Shown: positions 46,001 to 53,069 of the stretch, one piece after another
Position numbering within the stretch: the first letter of the stretch is position 1
Layout: each line of letters starts with the position of its first letter
NCBI RefSeq assembly: GCF_001556105.1
Contig: NZ_LSIF01000086.1
Span: forward strand, 1 to 59,715
DNA length: 59,715 nt
Direction: 5' to 3'
DNA from: Pseudoxanthomonas mexicana
GTDB taxonomy: Bacteria > Pseudomonadota > Gammaproteobacteria > Xanthomonadales > Xanthomonadaceae
Position numbers and translations under genes: made by a program
Notes under the pieces: generated by a model
Database searches by the model: none
Told to the model about the DNA's origin: nothing
Seen by the model: the letters and a program-made list of their open reading frames with translations, nothing else

Positions 46001-46344
46001 ACACCATCGCCACCGTGCTGGTGCCGGTCCGCAACGCCGGTCCGGACACCGCAGAGCAGGTCAAGGTGGTGCTGTCCACGAACGTCGATGCTCGCTATGC
46101 CGCGGTCGCCGCGCCCAGCGGCTGGTCCTGCACGCGCGTGCAGAACACGGCGGACGGTTCCAGCGCCGAGTGCTCGCGCCGGGGCGCCATGGCCAAGGGC
46201 GTGCAGACCCTGGCCTTCGCGATGGTGGTGCCCGGCAAGCCGAAGCGCGGCACCTCGTTCGAGTTCGAGGCGACCGTAAGCAGCGACACGCCGGATCCGA
46301 ATCCGGCCAACAACCACGACAAGCTGGTCCAGCGCATCCGCTGA
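43099..46344 (+). CDS. Secreted ExeM/NucH-type nuclease with DUF11 repeats
   Basis: A 1081-residue exported protein from the ATG at 43099 (GAGGGAGA upstream). The signal peptide ends near AQAQ/VV (about residue 27). Domains: lamin-tail domain (about 28-190, ISQVYGGGGNSGATF); OB-fold segment (about 212-330, LTIAQIQGSG); endonuclease/exonuclease/phosphatase domain (about 476-805) with TVGTFNMQRLF, VGAVEVENLRLL, VIVNHLRS, LIGDFNAFE and the terminal SSDHDPVRL; two DUF11 modules (about 815-1080). The catalytic Asn, Glu, Asp and His signatures are intact. It likely degrades extracellular DNA. The DUF11 tail may tether it at the surface. Confidence 0.93.
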   Translation: MEMPRGRLAAVFASFALCLAATSAQAQVVISQVYGGGGNSGATFKNDFIELRNNGPTAVDLTGWSVQYASSAGTAWGGRTNLTGSIPAGGFYLVQQAPGAGGTVDLPTPDAVGTIGLAGTAGKVALSRSTTALTGACPLTDANLADFVGFGSAANCFEGSAPTGTLSNTTAALRGGDGSIDTDNNGADFAVGAPNPRNSGTAPPEPPDPPVALTIAQIQGSGLLSPHNGKRVITEGIVTAIKFNSGFFLQAANDDGDPATSNAVFVFTSSAPPATAAIGNRVRVTGTVEEYTPSTNPHQLAITEIVTPSVEVLEAGVALPAAIELTAAELGPDALPGTLERFEGMRVSVAQSVVIAPSGGSLNEANATSSSDGVFHVALPGVARPFREPGIAVMDAVTLPAGKNPPRFDTNQERLMVRSRGQVGAVPLSVDTGADVAGLIGVLDYFAGTWALLPDTATPPSISGGRLPEAVNDASYDEVTVGTFNMQRLFDEVNDSNGAVTLTPEALDKRLAKAALAICDYLKTPDIVGAVEVENLRLLQLLSERIDATCAARPGYVPYLQPGNDVGGINVGFLVSSRQTAGGAARVEVLDVAQFGKETTIANPNGTTSLLNDRPPLRLRARVHHDATSSYPLTVIVNHLRSLNDVNDTLPGSSGWATGGERVRVKRGAQAVYLAQLVQEMQQANPDEKIVLIGDFNAFEFNDGYVDVLGIIKGEAATEDQVLTWMASPLTTPLVDGSQLIADPAQRYSYVFEGSAQTLDHVLVNESLVMDAALRVDHARINTDFGVDNFGDATLALRSSDHDPVRLSIRVPSFARADLSATVAADRASANVGETVRYTATVRNTGPGAASPAAFAFVFSAELSPSLATLPAGWSCGGAETTGGTTRVACTVPSLAVGSDATFAIDAVVPASASGTTLGLGVSANSTVIDPANGDNAASVSVAVAALPTRKADLSVKLAGGALPLLRNTIATVLVPVRNAGPDTAEQVKVVLSTNVDARYAAVAAPSGWSCTRVQNTADGSSAECSRRGAMAKGVQTLAFAMVVPGKPKRGTSFEFEATVSSDTPDPNPANNHDKLVQRIR

Positions 46345-46365
46345 ACTTTCCCGCGATCGTGGGGT

Positions 46366-46398
46366 CGACAGGGGCGCGGGCAACCGCGCCCCTTGTCG
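46366..46398 (+). terminator. Hairpin after the nuclease gene
   Basis: CGACAGGGGCGCGG and CCGCGCCCCTTGTCG pair over 14 bp with one bulged T and a 4-base loop, starting 21 bases after the stop. Only TT follows, so it may act as a partial terminator. Confidence 0.55.
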
Positions 46399-46630
46399 TT
46401 CCGGAGGCGCCGTTCGCGCATGATGGGACGCACGACACGTCCAGCCCACCCGAGCGGCAGGCGGACTGACACCGAACGACATCCGGCAACCGCCTGTTTC
46501 CGCACCGTTTTCGCCCGGCGACGCACGCCATTCGCCCTCGTCTTGCTGCATTGCAAGAAGGCTGCCGGACGCTCCGTCCCTAAAATTACATTTGAAACCA
46601 ATTCCGCCGGCCGACGAGAACACCGTCCAG

Positions 46631-47716
46631 ATGACCACCGCCGCAAGCTTCACCATCGAATACCTGCAGTACCTCGGGCCCGACGGCACCCTGGTGCGCG
46701 ACGACCTGCCCGAAGCCGGGCGCGACATCGAACGGCTGCGCGAGCTGTTCAAGCAGATGCTGCTGGTGCGCACCTTCGACACCAAGGCCATCGCCCTGCA
46801 GCGGACCGGCAAGCTGGGCACCTACGCCAGTTGCCTGGGCCACGAGGCCACCCACGTCGGCATCGGCGCCTCGATGCGCACCGGTGACGTCTACGCGCCC
46901 AGCTACCGCGAGTACGGCGCCATGTTCATGCGTGGGGTGAAGCCGCGCGACGTGCTGATGTACTGGGGCGGCGACGAGCGCGGCAGCGACTACGACCGCG
47001 ACAGCGATGCGCGCAACGACTTCCCGTTCTGCGTGCCGATCTCCACCCAGTGCCTGCACGCGGCCGGCGCCGCGCTGTCGTTCAAGCTGCGCCAGCAGGA
47101 TCACATCGCGGTGGCGACCTGCGGCGACGGTGGCTCGTCGAAGACCGACTTCTACGCCGCGCTGAACTCCGCCGGCGCCTACGAACTGCCGCTGGTGCTG
47201 GGCGTGATCAACAACGGCTGGGCCATCTCGGTGCCACGCAGCGCGCAGACCGGTGCGCAGACGCTGGCGCAGAAGGGCCTGGCCGGCGGCCTGCACTGCC
47301 TGCAGGTGGACGGCAACGACCTGATCGCCGTGCTCGAAGGCATGCGCCGCGCCAGCGAGCGCGCCCGCAAGGGCCAGGGCGGCACCGTGATCGAGTTCGT
47401 CACCTATCGCCTGTCCGACCACACCACCGCCGACGACGCCCGCCGCTACCGCGACGATGCCGAAGTGAAGGCCGGCTGGGAGCGCGAGCCGATGACGCGC
47501 CTGCGCACCTGGCTGACCGCCCAGGGCGCGTGGAGCGAGGCCGACGAGGCCGCTTGGAAGGAGGAATGCGGCGCGCGCGTGGACGAGGAGGTCAACGCCT
47601 ACCTCAACACCCCGGTGCAGCCGGTCGAAGCGATGTTCGACTACCTCTACGCCGATCCACCGCCGGAGCTGCTGCTGCAGCGCGCTGCCGCCATCGCTGC
47701 GGAGAACCGCTCGTGA
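46631..47716 (+). CDS. bkdA1: 2-Oxoacid dehydrogenase E1 alpha subunit (branched-chain type)
   Basis: A 361-residue thiamine-diphosphate enzyme subunit. The ATG at 46631 (MTTAASFTIEYLQYLG) is used; an upstream TTG start is rejected. ThDP-binding GDG..NN motif: CGDGGSSKTDFYAALNSAG (Gly-Asp-Gly near 164) to GVINNGWAIS. Substrate-side features are GKLGTYASCLGHEATHVG and APSYREYGAMFMRG. Fold and sequence are typical of the alpha2beta2 E1 used for branched-chain keto acids, which feed iso-branched fatty acids in Xanthomonadaceae. Pyruvate as substrate is not excluded. Its stop overlaps the E1 beta start. Confidence 0.92.
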   Translation: MTTAASFTIEYLQYLGPDGTLVRDDLPEAGRDIERLRELFKQMLLVRTFDTKAIALQRTGKLGTYASCLGHEATHVGIGASMRTGDVYAPSYREYGAMFMRGVKPRDVLMYWGGDERGSDYDRDSDARNDFPFCVPISTQCLHAAGAALSFKLRQQDHIAVATCGDGGSSKTDFYAALNSAGAYELPLVLGVINNGWAISVPRSAQTGAQTLAQKGLAGGLHCLQVDGNDLIAVLEGMRRASERARKGQGGTVIEFVTYRLSDHTTADDARRYRDDAEVKAGWEREPMTRLRTWLTAQGAWSEADEAAWKEECGARVDEEVNAYLNTPVQPVEAMFDYLYADPPPELLLQRAAAIAAENRS

Positions 47717-48768
47717 GCACCGTGATGAAACCTGAAAACAAGACCGTGGGAGCGACGTCAGTCGCGAAACCTGATGCCGCAGCGACACCGACGGCGATCA
47801 CCCTGATCGAAGCCATCACCCAGGCGCTGGCCTGGGAGATCGCGCACGACGACGCCGTGCTGGTGCTGGGCGAAGACGTGGGCGTGAATGGCGGCGTGTT
47901 CCGCGCCACCGCCGGCCTGCAGCAGAAGTTCGGCCCCGAACGCGTGCTGGACACGCCGCTGGACGAGACCACCATCGCCGGCCTGACCATCGGCCTGGCC
48001 GCGCAGGGCATGAAGCCCGTCGCCGAGGCGCAGTTCGACGGCTTCGTCTACCCGATGGTGGACCACATCATCTGCCACGCCGCCCGCCTGCGTACCCGCA
48101 CGCGCGGCCGCCTGCACTGCCCGATGGTGCTGCGCGTGCCGTGGGGCGGCGGCATCCGCGCACCGGAGCACCACAGCGAAGCCAACGAGGCCATTTTCAC
48201 CAACGTGCCCGGTTTGCGCGTGGTGATGCCGTCGTCGCCGCAGCGCGCCTACGGCCTGCTGCTGGCCGCGATCCGCGATCCGGACCCGGTCATCTACATG
48301 GAACCGAAGCGCATCTATCGCCAGTACAAGGAAGTCGTCGCCGACGACGGCGAAGCGCTGCCGCTGGACGTGTGCTTCGTGCTGCGCGATGGCACCGACG
48401 TGACCCTGGTGACCTGGGGCGCGCAGGTGAAGGAAGCGCTGGAAGCCGCCGACAAGCTGGCCGGCGAAGGCATCAGCGCGGAAGTCATCGACGTCGCCAC
48501 GCTGCGTCCGCTCGACTTCGACACCATCGCCGAATCCGTCGCCAAGACCGGCCGCTGCGTGATCGTGCACGAAGCGCCGCGCACCGCCGGCTTCGGTGCC
48601 GAGATCGCCGCGCGCCTGGCCGAGCATTCGATGTACGACCTGCTGGCGCCGGTCGAGCGCGTCACCGGCTACGACACGCACATCCCGCTGTTCCGCCTGG
48701 AAATGAAGTACCTGCCCAGCGTCGACAAGATCGTCGCCGCGGCGAAGCGGGCGATGGCGGCGGGCTGA
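47713..48768 (+). CDS. bkdA2: 2-Oxoacid dehydrogenase E1 beta subunit (branched-chain type)
   Basis: A 351-residue subunit with a GTG start overlapping the E1 alpha stop (GTGA); an ATG four codons later is the alternative. The core starts at ITLIEAITQALAWEIAHDD and contains VLVLGEDVGVNGGVFRAT, RVLDTPLDETTIAGL, RVVMPSSPQRAYGLLLAAI, EPKRIYR and the C-terminal transketolase domain (DVTLVTWGAQVKEALEAAD). The roughly 30-residue N-terminal lead is unusual. Part of it (VGATSVA) is encoded by a REP repeat unit in frame. No assembly defect is visible downstream. Confidence 0.93.
   Translation: MSTVMKPENKTVGATSVAKPDAAATPTAITLIEAITQALAWEIAHDDAVLVLGEDVGVNGGVFRATAGLQQKFGPERVLDTPLDETTIAGLTIGLAAQGMKPVAEAQFDGFVYPMVDHIICHAARLRTRTRGRLHCPMVLRVPWGGGIRAPEHHSEANEAIFTNVPGLRVVMPSSPQRAYGLLLAAIRDPDPVIYMEPKRIYRQYKEVVADDGEALPLDVCFVLRDGTDVTLVTWGAQVKEALEAADKLAGEGISAEVIDVATLRPLDFDTIAESVAKTGRCVIVHEAPRTAGFGAEIAARLAEHSMYDLLAPVERVTGYDTHIPLFRLEMKYLPSVDKIVAAAKRAMAAG
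47746..47767 (+). repeat. REP unit inside the E1 beta coding sequence
   Basis: A 22-bp unit beginning GTGGGAGCGACG matches the intergenic REP at 22489 at 21 of 22 positions. It is in frame and is translated as part of the E1 beta N-terminal lead. It carries no stop codon in this frame. Confidence 0.85.
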
Positions 48769-48809
48769 CCGCGCGCCGCCCACGAAACGACTTACCGAGA
48801 GACATCCGA

Positions 48810-50189
48810 ATGAGCGAGAGCAAGACCTTCCACCTTCCCGATCTGGGCGAAGGCCTCCCGGACGCGACCATCGTCGAGTGGTTCGTCAAGGAAGGCGACG
48901 TGATCCGGCTGGACGAGCCGCTGGTGTCGATGGAAACGGCCAAGGCCATCGTCGAGGTGCCTTCGCCGGTGTCCGGCAAGGTGACCAGGCTCGCTGGCGC
49001 GGCGGGCGATGTCGTCATCACCGGCAGCATGCTGGCGGTGTTCGAACCCGATGCCAGCCTGCCGCAGCGCGCGGAAGGCCAGGACACCGGCCATCACCAC
49101 GGACCGCCGAAGCCCACCGCGGGCACGACGTCAGCCGCGACCACGGCATCCGACGCCGCCTCGAGTGCGGCGGACGCCACGCCCGCCGATGCAGAGGGGG
49201 AGGCCGACGCCGGCACCGTGGTCGGTGCGATGCAATCCTCCAACGCCATCCACACCGAACAGGCCGTCGCTGTCGGCGGCGTCAAGGCGATGCCGGCGGT
49301 GCGCGCGATGGCGAAGAAGCTGGGCGTGGACCTGTCGCGCGTCCGCGCGACCGGTGCCGACGGCGCGGTGACGATGCAGGACGTGAAGCAGGCCGCAGCG
49401 GACGGTTCCGCGCGTGGCGGCATCCCCTCGCCTGCACCGGTTCGCAGCACCACGCCTGCGACCGCGCCGGCACCGGTCGCCGCCGCACAGCGCACCGCGC
49501 TGTCCGCAAGCGGCCAGCCGATGCGCACGCAGCCGCCGGGCGTGTCGGTCAGCGGCCAGCCCGAACAACTCAAGGGCGTGCGCCGGAACATGGCGCGCGT
49601 GATGGCCGATGCCCACGCCAAGGTCGTGCCGACCACGCTGAGCGACGATGCCGACATCCATGCGTGGACGCCGGGCAACGACCTCACTGGCCGCCTCGTC
49701 CGCGCCATCGTCCGCGCCTGCAAGACGGTGCCGGCGATGAACGCCTGGTTTGACGGCGACAAGCTGACCCGTACGCTGCATCCGCACGTGGACATCGGCA
49801 TCGCGGTGGATACCGACGATGGCCTGTTCGTGCCGGCGCTGCGCAATGCCGACCTGCTCGAAGCCGGTGGCGTGCGCGAGAGCATCAACCGCCTGCGTGC
49901 GCAGGTCGAGGATCGCAGCATCCCGCCGTCCGAGCTGACCGGCTACACGATCTCGCTGTCCAACTTCGGCATGTTCGCCGGCCGCTACGCCACGCCCGTG
50001 GTGGTGCCGCCGTGCGTGGCCATCGTCGCCGCGGGCCGCGCGCGCCACCAGGTCACGCCGGTGATGGGCGGCTTCGAATCGCACAAGATCGTCCCGCTGT
50101 CGGTGACCTTCGACCACCGTGCCTGCACCGGTGGCGAAGCGGCGCGCTTCCTCAAGGCACTGATCGACGATCTCGCCCTGCCGCACTAG
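48810..50189 (+). CDS. bkdB: 2-Oxoacid dehydrogenase E2 (dihydrolipoyl acyltransferase)
   Basis: A 459-residue E2. The lipoyl domain (1-80) has Lys45 in SMETAKAI. An Ala/Thr/Asp-rich linker (about 90-150) is followed by a peripheral-subunit-binding domain (about 154-192, AMPAVRAMAKKLGVDLSRV), a second Pro/Ala linker and the catalytic domain (about 235-459). The catalytic DHRACTGGEA motif keeps His but has Thr where most E2 enzymes have Asp (DHRxxDG). It follows E1 beta by 41 bases. No E3 gene follows, so lipoamide dehydrogenase must be supplied elsewhere. Confidence 0.93.
   Translation: MSESKTFHLPDLGEGLPDATIVEWFVKEGDVIRLDEPLVSMETAKAIVEVPSPVSGKVTRLAGAAGDVVITGSMLAVFEPDASLPQRAEGQDTGHHHGPPKPTAGTTSAATTASDAASSAADATPADAEGEADAGTVVGAMQSSNAIHTEQAVAVGGVKAMPAVRAMAKKLGVDLSRVRATGADGAVTMQDVKQAAADGSARGGIPSPAPVRSTTPATAPAPVAAAQRTALSASGQPMRTQPPGVSVSGQPEQLKGVRRNMARVMADAHAKVVPTTLSDDADIHAWTPGNDLTGRLVRAIVRACKTVPAMNAWFDGDKLTRTLHPHVDIGIAVDTDDGLFVPALRNADLLEAGGVRESINRLRAQVEDRSIPPSELTGYTISLSNFGMFAGRYATPVVVPPCVAIVAAGRARHQVTPVMGGFESHKIVPLSVTFDHRACTGGEAARFLKALIDDLALPH
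49119..49140 (+). repeat. Diverged REP-like unit in the E2 linker coding sequence
   Basis: GCGGGCACGACGTCAGCCGC followed by GA aligns to the E1 beta REP at 18 of 22 positions, in the same frame. It is translated as AGTTSAA in the first linker. The similarity may be decayed repeat or chance plus linker composition bias. Confidence 0.4.
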
Positions 50190-50328
50190 AAGGCCGTTGT
50201 ATCTGCAGGTGAGCGACCGGGCGGCTTCGGTCGCTCACTTGTTCGTTGCGCCGAGCCCATGGGATGAGGACAACATCAGACCGCGGAGCGTGGCAGGATG
50301 CCGCGGTGATCCCACCGCAGGAGTCGCC

Positions 50329-50715
50329 ATGTCGCACCGCAGCCGTCTCGCCGGTTTCATCATCGACAGCCAGGTCGACGACCTGCCCGCGGCATCCGCG
50401 TTCTGGAGTGCCGCCCTGGGGCTGAAGGTCACCGATCCCGATGACGGCGGCCTGGGCATCTACGACAAGTTCGAACCCGGGCCGGGTGGCCTGCACATCG
50501 AAGTGCAGAAGGTGAAGCACGAAGCGCGCGTGCACCTGGACATCGAGACCGACGACATCGAAGCGGAGGTCGTGCGTCTGGAAGCACTCGGCGCGAAGCG
50601 CGTGCAGCACGTGCGCAATCGCTGGTGGGTGATGGAAGCGCCGACCGGACACCGCTTCTGCGTGGTACCGATGGCCGAAGACAGCACGCGCGCCGCGCCC
50701 AACCGCTGGCCCTGA
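50329..50715 (+). CDS. VOC/glyoxalase-like protein
   Basis: A 128-residue protein of the vicinal-oxygen-chelate superfamily (Glyoxalase_6-like). The ATG at 50329 has GGAG nearby (CAGGAGTCGCC). Two half-modules are seen: IDSQVDDLPAASAFWSAALGLKV and HLDIETDDIEAEVVRLEALGAKRVQ. It continues with HVRNRWWVMEAPTGHRFCVVP, which includes the typical late metal-side stretch. Possible roles are a small-molecule-binding or resistance protein. No substrate is inferred. Confidence 0.87.
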   Translation: MSHRSRLAGFIIDSQVDDLPAASAFWSAALGLKVTDPDDGGLGIYDKFEPGPGGLHIEVQKVKHEARVHLDIETDDIEAEVVRLEALGAKRVQHVRNRWWVMEAPTGHRFCVVPMAEDSTRAAPNRWP

Positions 50716-50720
50716 TCCGT

Positions 50721-51155
50721 TCAGCGCGCGGGAACGGCGTCCTCTTTCCAGAACGCCAGCAGGCGTTCCAGCCCGGGCGATGTCACGGCTTCGTCCTCCA
50801 GCCACGGCACCTCGCGCTGCCACTGCGCCTGGCTCAGCTGCTGCACCACGCTCCGGGGCGCGTCGGCGAACCCCATGTGCCAGCGCTGGAAACGACGCGC
50901 CTCCACCCTGCCCTGCTGCAGCACCTCGAGCCGGTGGTGCTGGCTGGCCCGGGTGATGCGCGCGTAGATCTGCTCGACATCCGCACGCGCGCCTTCGAGG
51001 TACTGCACGAACCGCTGGCTGCCGTAGAGCAGCGCTCCCGTGACGTTCGCCAACTCGTTGTTGACGCGCGCATCCAGCAGCAGCGTGTCGAGATCCGACG
51101 CCTCCATCGGACGGGTTGCGTGGCTCTGGTAGACCACTGCGTGGAGAGGTGCCAC
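50721..51155 (-). CDS. BLUF-domain blue-light sensor
   Basis: A 144-residue protein from a GTG at 51155 (an upstream ATG at 51206 adds an unrelated N-terminus). The BLUF features are Tyr9 in HAVVYQSHAT, ARVNNELANVTGALLYG (flavin-ring Asn near 32-33), Gln51 in RFVQYLEGA and RWHMGF with Trp92 and Met94. The Tyr-Gln pair mediates the flavin light reaction. No output domain is attached, so signalling must go through a partner protein. It converges on the VOC gene with 5 bases between the stops. Confidence 0.9.
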   Translation of the reverse strand: MAPLHAVVYQSHATRPMEASDLDTLLLDARVNNELANVTGALLYGSQRFVQYLEGARADVEQIYARITRASQHHRLEVLQQGRVEARRFQRWHMGFADAPRSVVQQLSQAQWQREVPWLEDEAVTSPGLERLLAFWKEDAVPAR

Positions 51156-51227
51156 GGGTATTCCGGTGTCGCGACAGGAGCCGCAGCTTAGCGCAGGCCC
51201 GCACATGAACGGCGTGCGCCAGCGCGC

Positions 51228-52874
51228 CTATTTGCGTTCAGCATCGCTGCCTTCACGCACCGCCTTGAACTCCGATCCGTCCAGCCAACGCGGCCATGCA
51301 TCGCCCTCCGCGACCTCGCGACCCAGCGCGTAGAGCACCTCCACGTCCTGCACTTGGCCAGTGGCGTCCCATGAGGGCGTCCACGCGTCGCAGGGCTGGT
51401 GGTAGCACTTGGCGAAGTACGCCTCGCGCAGCGCCTTGCCACTGGCGACACCACCATCGACGCGATCCAGGCCGGCGCCCACGGTGATCGCCGGCACGCC
51501 GGCGCGCGCGAAGGCGAAGTGATCGGCGCGATAGAAGAAGCCGGCTTCCAGATTGGGGTCGGGCGAGTAGGTGCGGCCCTGCGCTTCGGCGACGCGCTTC
51601 AGGTCGCCTTCCAGCGATACGCGGCCATTGCCCCACGACGCGATGTCGCGATTGGCGCCATCGGGGCTGAGCATCTCGATGTTGAGCACCGCGGCCGTCT
51701 TCTCCAGCGGCGCCAGCGGATTCGCGGCGTAGTAGGTCGCGCCCTGCAGGCCCTTTTCCTCCGCCGTCAGCGCCATGAACAGCAAGGAGCGCTGCGGGCG
51801 AGGGCCCGCGGCGAACACGCGCGCAAGTTCGATCACGGCAGCGACACCAGTCGCATTGTCGATCGCACCGTGGCGGATCCCGTCACCGGTCGCATCCGGC
51901 TCGCCGACACCGAACGCATCCCAGTGCGCGGAGTAGATGACGGTTTCGTCGGGTCGCTTGGCGCCCTCCAGCCGCCCGATGACATTGCGCGTCACCACCT
52001 GGTCGCGCTTCACCGCAAAGGACGCAGACAGCGTGGCATCGCCGAGTGCGATCGGCACGAACGCGGGCGTCTGCGCACGCCGCTTCTCCGCTTCGAAATC
52101 CAGGCCAGCACGCTTGATCAGCGACACCGCCAGATCGCGCTGCATCCAGCCGCGCAGCCGCGTGTGGTACTTCGCGGCATCCGCACGCGGGATGTCGAAC
52201 ACCGGCGACAGTCCCGACGCACGCACCGTGGCCCAGCCGTAGGCGGCCGGCGCGGTCTCGTGCACGATCAGCACGCCCACCGCGCCCTGGCGTGCGAGTT
52301 CCTCGTACTTGTAGGTCCAGCGGCCGTAGTAGGTCACCGCACGGCCGTCGAACGCACCCGGCGTGGCGGTTTCGAAATCCGGATCGTTGACCAGCACCAC
52401 CGCGACCTTGCCTTTCAGGTCAGCGCCTTTGTAATCGTCCCAGCCACGCTCGGGTGCGGTGATGCCGTAGCCAACGAACACCAGCGGCGCATCGACCACA
52501 TCGATGCGATCCACCGGGCTCAGGCTCTGCAGGACCACGTCATCGCCGTTGAGCAGCGGCTGGACCGCACCGCCCAACGTCACCGAGGACGTCACGGATC
52601 CATCTACCTGTGCGCGCACGAGCGGGACATCCTGCGCCCACGCGCCCTGCACGCCCCCGGGCTGCACACCCGCCTTCGTCAGCTCGGAGACGACGTACGC
52701 AATCGTCTTCTCCTCGCCCGGTGTGGCCGGCGCGCGACCTTCGAACTCGTCCGACGCGAGCACGCGCACGTGTCGCGACAGGTTGTCGGCGCTGATGCCG
52801 CCACCGGGAATGTCGGTGGCGGCGACGGGCATCGCGCACAGGGACAACAGCAGCAGCGGGAGCGGAGATTTCAT
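51228..52874 (-). CDS. Secreted M28-family metallopeptidase
   Basis: A 548-residue exported aminopeptidase-like protein. The signal peptide (SPLPLLLLSLCAMPVAA) ends near residue 20. The N-terminal region carries a PA (protease-associated) insert (PLVFVGYGI, KGKVAVVLVNDPDF, AVGVLIVHETAPAAYG). The peptidase domain has the zinc-site motifs YSAHWDAFG, GAIDNATGVAAVIELARVF, MALTAEEKGLQGA, and a late RADHFAFARAGVPAI. Start ATG 52874 is used; an ATG two codons earlier is possible. The REP pair lies upstream. Confidence 0.93.
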   Translation of the reverse strand: MKSPLPLLLLSLCAMPVAATDIPGGGISADNLSRHVRVLASDEFEGRAPATPGEEKTIAYVVSELTKAGVQPGGVQGAWAQDVPLVRAQVDGSVTSSVTLGGAVQPLLNGDDVVLQSLSPVDRIDVVDAPLVFVGYGITAPERGWDDYKGADLKGKVAVVLVNDPDFETATPGAFDGRAVTYYGRWTYKYEELARQGAVGVLIVHETAPAAYGWATVRASGLSPVFDIPRADAAKYHTRLRGWMQRDLAVSLIKRAGLDFEAEKRRAQTPAFVPIALGDATLSASFAVKRDQVVTRNVIGRLEGAKRPDETVIYSAHWDAFGVGEPDATGDGIRHGAIDNATGVAAVIELARVFAAGPRPQRSLLFMALTAEEKGLQGATYYAANPLAPLEKTAAVLNIEMLSPDGANRDIASWGNGRVSLEGDLKRVAEAQGRTYSPDPNLEAGFFYRADHFAFARAGVPAITVGAGLDRVDGGVASGKALREAYFAKCYHQPCDAWTPSWDATGQVQDVEVLYALGREVAEGDAWPRWLDGSEFKAVREGSDAERK

Positions 52875-52923
52875 GGGCATGGCCTTGCTTGGAAACACCG
52901 GAAGTCTATTCGATGCGGCTGTT

Positions 52924-53054
52924 GCAGGAGCGACGTGAGTCGCGACCGCATGGTATCGGCGCGGGATCGATCTGACTCTGTGGTGATTCAACGCATCGTC
53001 CGGCAGGAGACAGGATTGTTCTCCTCATGTGATCGCGACTCACGTCGCTCCTAC
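52924..53054. repeat. Inverted pair of diverged REP elements
   Basis: Unit 1 (52924-52945, ending GAGTCGCGA) and unit 2 (53033-53054, beginning TCGCGACTCACG) are inverted copies of the 22-bp REP, with 2 and 1 changes from the 22489 copy. They are separated by 87 bases and fill the gap between the M28 and MBL genes. Confidence 0.82.
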
Positions 53055-53069
53055 AGGGAACCCATGCCC

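Noticed and set aside
46592..46630. A TTG start extending the E1 alpha subunit
   Set aside because: No Shine-Dalgarno sequence is present. The family N-terminus begins at the ATG 13 codons downstream.
43279..46821. An 1180-codon minus-strand frame opposite the nuclease
   Set aside because: Its composition is skewed (Gly/Arg/His/Val) and it mirrors a gene with clear domains.
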